Shown: positions 34,896 to 41,950 of the stretch, piece after piece
How the letters are laid out: every line of letters begins with the position of its first letter
Position numbering within the stretch: the first letter of the stretch is position 1
Source of the DNA: Ohtaekwangia kribbensis
GTDB lineage: Bacteria; Bacteroidota; Bacteroidia; Cytophagales; Cyclobacteriaceae
Direction: 5' to 3'
Length of the DNA stretch: 64,000 nucleotides
NCBI RefSeq assembly: GCF_042676245.1
Contig: NZ_JBHTKA010000003.1
Coordinates: 1-64,000, forward strand
The notes under the pieces: model-generated
What the model was told of the DNA's origin: nothing
What the model saw: the letters and a program-made list of their open reading frames with translations, nothing else
Database searches by the model: none
Program-made: the position numbers and the translations under genes

Positions 34896-35477
34896 ATGGC
34901 ATTTCTATCTATAAAACCACAACCCCCAAACCGCTTGACTGAAGAAGACCTCGTTAAAAAATGTAAGCAGGGCAACGGCAAAGCACAAGAGCAATTATAT
35001 AAATGCTATGCTGACCGATTGTACCGGCTGGCCTGTCGGTACATACGAAGTGATGCCGATGCCGAGGATGTGTTAATGACGGCCTTCACCAAGATATTCC
35101 GTGGCCTTGACAACTTTACTTACCAGGGCGCAGGAAGCACGGAAGGATGGATGCACAGGATTGTGGTGAATGAATCGCTGATGTGGCTGAGAAGAAGACA
35201 CAACTTTAACCTGACGGAGAGTCTGGATGCCTCTATACCGGAACCCGACCTGCACGCTTTCAGCGAGCAGGAGGCTGAAGATGTTTATCAACTCATAACC
35301 CAACTGCCCACAGGCTACCGCACGGTTTTCAACCTGTTTGTAGTGGAAGGCTATAACCATGCGGAGATTGCTGCGATGCTGGAGATCACGGAGAGTACTT
35401 CGCGGTCGCAGTTGTTTAAAGCTAAAGCACTTTTAAAGAAAATGCTCACCCAAGAAGGATACCATTATGGAACATAA
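34896..35477 (+). CDS. ECF-type RNA polymerase sigma factor
   Basis: A 193-residue sigma-70 family protein. Region 2 (CKQGNGKAQEQLYKCYADRLYRLACRYIRSDADAEDVLMTAFTKIF) and region 4 (LPTGYRTVFNLFVVEGYNHAEIAAMLEITESTSRSQLFKAKALLKK) are clear, with the linker between. Its stop overlaps the next gene by 11 bp. The next gene has a single membrane helix and may act as an anti-sigma-like partner. Confidence 0.93.
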   Translation: MAFLSIKPQPPNRLTEEDLVKKCKQGNGKAQEQLYKCYADRLYRLACRYIRSDADAEDVLMTAFTKIFRGLDNFTYQGAGSTEGWMHRIVVNESLMWLRRRHNFNLTESLDASIPEPDLHAFSEQEAEDVYQLITQLPTGYRTVFNLFVVEGYNHAEIAAMLEITESTSRSQLFKAKALLKKMLTQEGYHYGT

Positions 35478-36114
35478 CACCGAAAAAAATATTCGCCTGA
35501 AGGTTCAGGAAGCCGAGCAATACCCTGTCCGTTGGAACAAGGACGAATTATGGACTCGTATGGAGATCCATCGCACTGCCACAAGATCCAAGCGACCGGT
35601 ATACTTTTCGATAGCCGCCACCTTAACGGTTGCTGTATTGGCCGGAGTATATATTTACCAACAGACATCCTATACACAGGGTAAAGCAATACCGTCAGGC
35701 GGAATAAATTCTGCGCAACCGGCTATAGTAAATTCACCACTTTCTGAAAGTAAAGATATACCGGCAAAAATTGAGACCGTTACACCAGGAAACGCTATAA
35801 CACAAAACAGTGCCCGAATCAGAATTGAAGAAGAGCCCTATAGCTCTGCAGCTGCATTGCAAGCAACATTCCGCGACACGGCAACTGTAGCGAACCAGGA
35901 GATGACTACCCCGGTAACCATACCCGAAAGTGCACAACAGGAAGTTGTCACAGATGTTGATAAACGACCGAAAGTAATTATAGGTATAATTCCTCCGCAG
36001 GAGCAACCACTGGTAACGCAGCTCGAGAAAAAGAAAAAATTCAGATTTCTAAAAGGGAAGTCAACGAACGGAGAATCCGAGGGAAGTCAACTCATCATCG
36101 CCAGGATGAACTAA
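35467..36114 (+). CDS. Single-pass membrane protein, probable anti-sigma partner
   Basis: A 215-residue protein with a cytoplasmic N-terminus (about 40 residues including WNKDELWTRME), one membrane helix about 41-57 (VYFSIAATLTVAVLAGVYIYQQ), and a disordered Ser/Thr/Pro-rich periplasmic part ending in KKKKFRFLKGK. It overlaps the sigma gene by 11 bp. The layout is common for Bacteroidota sigma-associated genes; anti-sigma activity is inferred. Confidence 0.75.
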   Translation: MEHNTEKNIRLKVQEAEQYPVRWNKDELWTRMEIHRTATRSKRPVYFSIAATLTVAVLAGVYIYQQTSYTQGKAIPSGGINSAQPAIVNSPLSESKDIPAKIETVTPGNAITQNSARIRIEEEPYSSAAALQATFRDTATVANQEMTTPVTIPESAQQEVVTDVDKRPKVIIGIIPPQEQPLVTQLEKKKKFRFLKGKSTNGESEGSQLIIARMN

Positions 36115-36223
36115 TCATTCACTATAATTTTAATACAAATATTACTGAATGCCTTGTGCACCGGCATCCAGACAGTATAACTATATCTAAATTAAATAAC
36201 AGAACCCGAAATCACTTCAGATC

Positions 36224-37294
36224 ATGAAATACTATAACATTATATTCATCCTTGTCATTACCTCTAGCACATTGAACGCACAAGTGGTTAATTATTCTTC
36301 AGGCCACGGACGCCACGAGAATATATACCGAACCAAACGCGATGCTATTAATTACTATCCGGATTCTATTCGCGTGGAATTCCCGGAGCAGGAATCGCTT
36401 GTAGTGTTTGAATTGAAGCGATTCGAAAATCACAGCTCGTTGATCGAGAACTTTCCGGCTACACTACAGGAACTGGATGGTTATCTTGAAAAAAGTATCC
36501 CGGCTCATCAAAAAGGACAGGCGGTTACGATACGCGTAGTTAATAAACTGAACAATGAAAAAGAAATTACGATAGAAGAAACAAAACCGCAGACTACCGT
36601 CTTGGTAAAGGATCAGCAAATTATACAGTTGCTTCCCCCGGGTATAGAAATCTTTTTACAAACTGAAACGGCTAAAGTATATCTATATATCCCTGAGCGA
36701 AGCAAGTTGCGTGAACTTGCCAGTAATAACTTTCCACAAATCGTATCACGCGTTCGTGAGGAATCAAAAAATTACTACATCGGCCGAAAAAGCTTCAAGG
36801 CCAGGTTCATTATGCAGAACAATACCATAAGCTATAGCAACGTATTGCATACGGAAATGCACGATTTCCTATACCTCACAGCCGGTGCTGGTGTAGGTGT
36901 ATTCAGAGATAAATTTTATCCCGAGCTTTCGCCCTCTATCGGCTTAAGTTTCAGTGACCGCTTCAACCGAACCAGCCACAAGATAGAGTTATCTTATTCC
37001 AGTATGTTTCTGCTGGAAAATAAAAGCGAAGGAGGCTATACCAACTCCATTAGTTCCTTCCTCGGCATTACGTATCGGAAAAATTTTGGCAAACATGGAA
37101 GCCGTCCTATGTGGTCAGGTATAGGTGCAGCCGTTCTTGTGCATGAAACTGAAAACTTTTTTAAAGGAAAAACTGCTAAATTTTTCTTCTTTTCAGATAT
37201 CGGTAATACGCGCCTCAACATTATACCCGAATTTTACCTGACGGAAGACTTCAGAAAATTGCAGTTCGGCATGAAGCTAACCTATGCTTTTTAA
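36224..37294 (+). CDS. Exported protein with predicted outer-membrane barrel
   Basis: A 356-residue protein; signal peptide MKYYNIIFILVITSSTLNAQ. After a polar region (about 25-190) the rest is alternating beta (LTAGAGVGVFRDKFYPELSPSIGLSF..., GGYTNSISSFLGITYRKNF, AVLVHETENFF) ending LQFGMKLTYAF, an aromatic C-terminal strand typical of outer-membrane proteins. It follows the sigma/partner pair by 109 bp and is probably a target or a member of that regulon. Function unknown. Confidence 0.75.
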   Translation: MKYYNIIFILVITSSTLNAQVVNYSSGHGRHENIYRTKRDAINYYPDSIRVEFPEQESLVVFELKRFENHSSLIENFPATLQELDGYLEKSIPAHQKGQAVTIRVVNKLNNEKEITIEETKPQTTVLVKDQQIIQLLPPGIEIFLQTETAKVYLYIPERSKLRELASNNFPQIVSRVREESKNYYIGRKSFKARFIMQNNTISYSNVLHTEMHDFLYLTAGAGVGVFRDKFYPELSPSIGLSFSDRFNRTSHKIELSYSSMFLLENKSEGGYTNSISSFLGITYRKNFGKHGSRPMWSGIGAAVLVHETENFFKGKTAKFFFFSDIGNTRLNIIPEFYLTEDFRKLQFGMKLTYAF

Positions 37295-37327
37295 GCTATA
37301 TATACCTTCGCTATAAATATCCTAAGA

Positions 37328-37356
37328 AGCCTGGCACCACAAGAGCCAGGCTAATT
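37328..37356 (+). terminator. Rho-independent terminator
   Basis: AGCCTGGC (37328-37335) and GCCAGGCT (37345-37352) form a perfect 8-bp stem, followed by AATTTT. Downstream of the barrel gene. Confidence 0.85.
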
Positions 37357-37439
37357 TTAGAGTAGCACAACACGAAGGCTAACGTTTACAGGCTAACGAT
37401 AACTAACAGCTAACTTTTTAATCTCCTTAACTTCTATTC

Positions 37440-37775
37440 TTATTTTCCACTTAACATTACCATATCATTCACGCTGATCTCGGTGATATAGCGTTTCTCT
37501 CCGGTGGATGTTTCATACGTGCGATGCACCAGTTTACCTTCTATAGCGATCTCGTTTCCTTTCTTTAGATATTGGGCAGCTATATCTGCGAGGTTATCCC
37601 ACAGAACGAGGCTATGCCATTGCGTCTCCTCTACCTTCTCTCCTTTCTGATTACGGTATGTACTATTCGTAGCAATTGAAAAAGTTGCCAGTTTTTTACC
37701 GGTGTCGAATGTTTTTACCTCTGGATCTTTACCCAGACGACCGATGAGTTGTACACTGTTGCGTAAGTTTGCCAT
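37440..37775 (-). CDS. ssb: Short single-stranded DNA-binding protein
   Basis: The start at 37775 gives 111 residues beginning MANLRNSVQLIGRLGKDPEVK. The whole protein is the OB-fold (ATFSIATNSTYRNQKGEKVEETQWHSLVLW, QYLKKGNEIAIEGKLVHRTYE). It ends at NDMVMLSGK with no linker and no acidic C-terminal tip of the kind that recruits replication partners. Probably a secondary SSB; the main ssb should lie elsewhere. Divergent to the zinc-ribbon gene. Confidence 0.9.
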   Translation of the reverse strand: MANLRNSVQLIGRLGKDPEVKTFDTGKKLATFSIATNSTYRNQKGEKVEETQWHSLVLWDNLADIAAQYLKKGNEIAIEGKLVHRTYETSTGEKRYITEISVNDMVMLSGK

Positions 37776-37881
37776 ATATGTATTTATATTTATTGTTGCG
37801 TTAGCTAGTATTTTATCGAACCACTTCGTTGGTGATTGATGATGCAAAGTTGGGAGCTAAACAAATTTATAGTCGTATGAA

Positions 37882-37930
37882 AAACGGATACTTTCGCTTA
37901 CTTTCGTTTGTAGCCGTTTGTAAACGGATA
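37882..37930. promoter_or_regulatory. Repeated AAACGGATA / CTTTCG motifs between ssb and zinc-ribbon genes
   Basis: AAACGGATA occurs at 37882-37890 and 37922-37930; ACTTTCG occurs twice in between, and CCGTTTGTAAACGG is an inverted repeat. It directly abuts the start of the gene at 37936. A regulator site is likely; the regulator is unknown. Confidence 0.45.
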
Positions 37931-37935
37931 GTTAT

Positions 37936-38301
37936 ATGCCAGGTATAGTTGAAAAGAAGTGCATTGAATGTGGTACTGCCATCAAAGGCAGGGTTGATAA
38001 AAAGTTTTGCTCTGATCAATGCCGGAGTTCCTTTAACAACAAGCTTAACAGTGATGACACCAATCTGATGCGTAACGTCAATAATATACTACGCAAGAAC
38101 AGACGCATCCTGTTAGACCTTAACCCGGATGGCAAAAGTAGAGTAAGTAAAGAGAGGCTAAACGCCAGAGGCTTTGACTTTAACTTCTTCACCAGTGTTT
38201 ACAAAACGCGCGAGGGAGCGCAATACTTTTACTGTTACGAACAAGGATACCTGGCTATTGAAAAAGATTATTACCTGCTTGTTCATAAAAAAGACTTCTG
38301 A
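37936..38301 (+). CDS. Small zinc-ribbon protein (DUF2116-like)
   Basis: A 121-residue protein. The N-terminal KKCIECGTAIKGRVDKKFCSDQCRSSFNNK has a CxxC...CxxxC zinc ribbon (Cys9, Cys12, and the second pair near 23-28). The rest is basic and helical, then YFYCYEQGYLAIEKDYYLLVHKKDF. Common in Bacteroidota. It probably binds nucleic acid through the ribbon (inference). Divergent to ssb. Confidence 0.8.
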   Translation: MPGIVEKKCIECGTAIKGRVDKKFCSDQCRSSFNNKLNSDDTNLMRNVNNILRKNRRILLDLNPDGKSRVSKERLNARGFDFNFFTSVYKTREGAQYFYCYEQGYLAIEKDYYLLVHKKDF

Positions 38302-39122
38302 CTCATATAATATACCACATAATCAGGTATAGATATACATAACTACAACAAAAATCATCTATAGGCTACGAAAACAGCCTTGTATACCTACATAAACCTA
38401 CATGAAAGCCACCTATACCCTTCGTTTCCAGGGTAACTTTTATAACTATAGGGAGGCATAGCGAGCGGAAGACAGCTCTGTTAAAGGGTTTGCAAAGAAT
38501 CGCAACTACACAACACGGGGTGGCTATAGCTTTGATGGTATGATCTGTTTTGAAAAAAACCGGACACCTTTTTGGTTAAAGTCTTGCCCCTTACAAAAAA
38601 TAATATTTACTTTAATAACATTCATTGTCTGTAAATCAAATAAATCTTCAGTTACCCCCCTTTTTTTGGTGTCAGACGGTGAAAAGCTTAGATGTAATCA
38701 AAGATGCTCCAGTATCCTGATCCTGATACTCCCTGTGGAATAAATTGGTATTGCCAGTTGTCAGCAGGCAATATGATGGATATACCGTTGTCATTAAGTT
38801 GTGTAATGCCTGACTACATTCTTAAGACTTATCGTAAAATCTATCGGAAGGGAATATTGCCCTTTAGCATGCATGGACTGCGAGCAGCAGCCACTACGTT
38901 ATACCCAGGGTATATACAGATAGGAAGCATGCTTGAAAAAGCTATAGCAGCGGAAGCCGGTGGACACATTCTATACCCAGGTTCCCATGCCATGGTAAAC
39001 GTGGTTTCTATACCGATGGCTAAACGCTATAGTATAGGAAACCAGAACCGCAACGGTGTGACTATACCCACAGGGCATCTTCACGCCTGACCCTTAACTC
39101 TGAACCCTTTACCTTTAAACTT
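38302..39122. other. Long TATA-rich stretch without a recognised gene
   Basis: About 820 bases with no convincing gene. Two short frames (38540-38743 and 38704-39090, +) give translations with no recognised family; the frame from about 38468 reads EDSSVKGFAKNRNYTTRGG before becoming low-complexity, perhaps a gene remnant. The word TATA is very dense (nine in 38301-38480 by eye). The end (39088-39120) carries GACCCTTAACTCTGAACCC. Confidence 0.5.
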
Positions 39123-39692
39123 ATGGCTACACTACAAAAAAGCAAACTGAAACTCCTGCCGGGAGAAAACTGGAAAGAACTAAAACTGAAAAAAGGAACA
39201 TCAACCAAGCGTTATGCTGTGTCTGACAAAGGACGCATCGTTAGCTTTAAAAAAGAAATTGAAGACGGATATATATTGAAACCGCGTTTAACGCAGGGCT
39301 ACCCAAGTATAACCATTGGTCGTGAAGACACCCGCCAGAATTACTATATACACCGGCTTGTGGCAGAGTACTTTAATAAGCCCACCAACAACAAGAATGC
39401 GTTTGTTATTCATGTTGATCACCGCAAAGACAATAACAAAGCAACCAACCTGAAGTGGGTTAACCACGAAGCACAAATCGAGCATGCCAAGCGCGACCCC
39501 AATGTACTGCAGCGCCTCAACCCTGATGAAGGACCGAAGCTTACACAAGACAAAGTGAAGCAGATAAAAGTAGCGCTCTTCAAATCGAAGAAGCAACCAA
39601 CTTTGAAAGCACTTGCCAAGCGCTTCCGGGTTTCCGATATGCAAATACACCGCATCAAAATCGGAGAGAACTGGGCACACGTAAAAGTGTAA
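39123..39692 (+). CDS. NUMOD4/HNH endonuclease with C-terminal helix-turn-helix
   Basis: A 189-residue protein: NUMOD4-like opening (GENWKELKLKKGTSTKRYAVSDKGRIVSF), an HNH-type core (YYIHRLVAEYFNKP, VIHVDHRKDNNKATNLKWV), and a C-terminal HTH (PTLKALAKRFRVSDMQIHRIKIGENW). The DNN-NLKW signature is kept, with HVDH in place of the usual NHIDG. Such genes are free-standing homing-like nucleases or domesticated ones. No intron is visible nearby. Confidence 0.85.
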   Translation: MATLQKSKLKLLPGENWKELKLKKGTSTKRYAVSDKGRIVSFKKEIEDGYILKPRLTQGYPSITIGREDTRQNYYIHRLVAEYFNKPTNNKNAFVIHVDHRKDNNKATNLKWVNHEAQIEHAKRDPNVLQRLNPDEGPKLTQDKVKQIKVALFKSKKQPTLKALAKRFRVSDMQIHRIKIGENWAHVKV

Positions 39693-39739
39693 CGGCTTCT
39701 TTATATTTGCTGTCGTACTAAACCATTTTACAAACAACC

Positions 39740-41005
39740 ATGCGCAATACTTTCCTTGCGGGAATACTATTTTGTTTTATTTCCTCATCAGCCGTTTCAC
39801 AACTAAAAACACTTACACCTGTCTCAAAGCCCGAAGAAGTTGGTTTCGCAACGGACCGGCTATCCCGAATCGATAAGGTGGTTAATGAATATGTAACCAA
39901 CCAGTCGATACCAGGTGCTGTTGTGTTGATTGTACGCAATGGCAAAATTGTATACCACAAAGCGTATGGCTATAGCGATGTAGAAACAAAAACACCTTTA
40001 AAGAAAGATAACATCTTCAGAATTGCATCGCAGAGTAAAGCGGTTACAGCACTGGCAGCACTTATACTTTTTGAAGAGGGCAAGTTTTTGCTGGACGACC
40101 CGGTTTCAAAGTATATACCGGAATTTAAAAATCCCACGGTATTAAAAACCTTTAACCCGAAAGACAGCAGCTATACTACGGAGCCAGCCAAAAGTGAAGT
40201 AACAATTCGTCAGCTGTTCACGCACTCTTCCGGTATTGACTATGCCGCTATCGGAAGCAGCGAGTTCAGAGCCATATATGCAAAGGCCGGTGTACCCAGT
40301 GGTATAGGAAACAACAATGCTATACTCGGAGAAAAGATGCGCATACTCGGAAAACTTCCGTTGAGACACAACCCGGGAGAGAAGTGGACCTATGGATTAA
40401 ACAACGATCTGCTGGGATACCTGGTGGAAGTCTGGTCAGGAATGCCGTTCGATGAATTTCTGAAGAAACGCGTTTTCGACCCGCTCGGCATGAAGGATAC
40501 ATATTTCTATTTGCCGAAAGAAAAACACAGTCGTCTCGTTACATTATATACGGATAAAGATGGCAAGATTGTAAAGCCTCAGGCAAAAGCTTACGACAAT
40601 GTTGATCCTGACTATCCGAATACAGCAGGAACTTATTTCTCAGGAGGCGCTGGTCTTTCTTCAACGGTTGAGGACTATGCTAAATTTCTGCAGATGTTCC
40701 TGAACAACGGACAGTATAATGGCGTTCGGATACTCAGTCGTAAAACTATTGAGCTGATGTTAACTGATCAACATATTAACGGCTCGCATGTAGGTTTGGG
40801 GTTCGGACTGGAAACTGTTGAGAATGATTACCAGTCTATCGTATCGTTGGGGTCGTTCTCGTGGGGAGGAGCTTTCAACACACATTACTGGGCTGATCCA
40901 AAAGAGAAGCTGATCGGACTCATCTTTACCAATGTATATAACAGCGCGCACTGGGCCATTGGTGATAAATTCAAAACGCTCACCTACCAGAGCTTTGCAG
41001 ATTAA
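39740..41005 (+). CDS. Exported serine beta-lactamase-like hydrolase
   Basis: A 421-residue protein with a signal peptide ending AVSQ. The class C/beta-lactamase family motifs are S97-Q-S-K100 (nucleophile and base), Y218-G-L-N221, and LFTHSSGIDY around residue 159-168. Periplasmic. The family covers esterases and D-amino peptidases; true beta-lactamase activity is not implied. Single gene followed by a shared terminator. Confidence 0.9.
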   Translation: MRNTFLAGILFCFISSSAVSQLKTLTPVSKPEEVGFATDRLSRIDKVVNEYVTNQSIPGAVVLIVRNGKIVYHKAYGYSDVETKTPLKKDNIFRIASQSKAVTALAALILFEEGKFLLDDPVSKYIPEFKNPTVLKTFNPKDSSYTTEPAKSEVTIRQLFTHSSGIDYAAIGSSEFRAIYAKAGVPSGIGNNNAILGEKMRILGKLPLRHNPGEKWTYGLNNDLLGYLVEVWSGMPFDEFLKKRVFDPLGMKDTYFYLPKEKHSRLVTLYTDKDGKIVKPQAKAYDNVDPDYPNTAGTYFSGGAGLSSTVEDYAKFLQMFLNNGQYNGVRILSRKTIELMLTDQHINGSHVGLGFGLETVENDYQSIVSLGSFSWGGAFNTHYWADPKEKLIGLIFTNVYNSAHWAIGDKFKTLTYQSFAD

Positions 41006-41008
41006 GAT

Positions 41009-41052
41009 ATAGTATATATCTCTCCGACAGATTTGCCGGAGAGATATACTAT
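41009..41052. terminator. Bidirectional terminator between convergent genes
   Basis: ATAGTATATATCTCTCCG pairs with CGGAGAGATATACTAT across a short loop, with a 2-nt bulge. It overlaps the stop codon (41049-41051) of the minus-strand gene. Confidence 0.85.
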
Positions 41053-41762
41053 AAGTTTTCTTTTATCTTCTCTTCTAATTCCTTCTTCTCGGCAAGTCCG
41101 GTTTTCGACCATACCTTTTTACCCTTTTTGTATAGCTGCAGCGTTGGCAGTGCATCTACCTTCATCTTCTTTACCAGCACTGAATTTTCATCAACGTTGA
41201 TCTTGAGCAGCGTTACCTGGTCAGGGTATTGCGTGACTAATTCCTCCAGCCAGGGAGCCATCTTCTTGCAGGGAGCACACCACTTTGCATAAAAATCCAC
41301 CAATACAATTTTATCGGTATCTACATTCTTCCCGAAGTCTGCTTCCGACATGCCCGGTAAAGATTTTTCGCTGGCCTCAAATGGTTTATTCTGCGCGGTC
41401 CACTGCATCATACCGCCATCCATTTCATATACCTTGCTAAAACCTTGCTTACGCATATACGCGGCAGCCTTCGCACTTCTTCCTCCGGAGAGACAGTAGA
41501 CCAGAATCGGTTTTGTTTTATCAAGCGCAGCCACCTGCTTCTCAAATTCGTCACTGTTGATATTGATGTTAAACGCTCCCTTAATATGATTCTTCCTAAA
41601 CTCTTCCGGAGTCCGCACATCTACCAACTGACTTTCGGGCGTTTGATTAAGCTTTGTCTCAAACTCATCGACCGAAAGCTGTTGCTTGTCCTGAGCATGA
41701 ACTGCTGACAGCAGAATCGTCATTGCCAGAATCGTCAGACCTATTTTTTGTAATACATGCAT
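41049..41762 (-). CDS. Exported rhodanese-thioredoxin fusion
   Basis: A 237-residue protein: signal peptide ending AVHAQ; rhodanese domain about 30-130 with catalytic loop Cys90 (VYCLSGGRSA); thioredoxin domain about 145-237 with WCAPCKK (Cys162, Cys165) and the cis-Pro region VDALPTLQLY. Both active sites are intact, so it could move sulphur and then reduce or release it in the periplasm (inference). It shares its terminator with the hydrolase gene. Confidence 0.92.
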   Translation of the reverse strand: MHVLQKIGLTILAMTILLSAVHAQDKQQLSVDEFETKLNQTPESQLVDVRTPEEFRKNHIKGAFNININSDEFEKQVAALDKTKPILVYCLSGGRSAKAAAYMRKQGFSKVYEMDGGMMQWTAQNKPFEASEKSLPGMSEADFGKNVDTDKIVLVDFYAKWCAPCKKMAPWLEELVTQYPDQVTLLKINVDENSVLVKKMKVDALPTLQLYKKGKKVWSKTGLAEKKELEEKIKENL

Positions 41763-41895
41763 GTTGTGTACGTTTTAAAATGCCTTTGATCCTGCAATAA
41801 TACAATTCCATTTCCGATTTAGTTCTATGACGCGAGCGTCCGGGCGACCACCGCCCCGTGCTCCTCTCCGGCATCTGCCATTGTTCTAAAAACAA

Positions 41896-41927
41896 AAAGA
41901 GTAAGAAGGCATGCCTTCTTACTCTTT
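41896..41927. terminator. Perfect 32-bp palindrome, terminator of the GH16 gene
   Basis: Each 16-base half is the exact reverse complement of the other: the left half starts AAAGAGTAAGAAGG, with centre GCATGC. It lies 24 bp past the stop of the GH16 gene, with A/T runs on the sides. Confidence 0.8.
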
Positions 41928-41950
41928 ACATATATACAACGACAGTATGA

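Noticed and set aside
38704..39090. 128-codon frame as a gene
   Set aside because: No family resemblance, starts inside a composition-biased stretch, and translation looks random.
39123..39692. Homing endonuclease inside an intron or intein
   Set aside because: Neighbouring genes are intact and uninterrupted; it appears to be free-standing.
39740..41005. Antibiotic-resistance beta-lactamase
   Set aside because: The motifs fit the broad serine hydrolase family; no specific resistance enzyme signature is seen.
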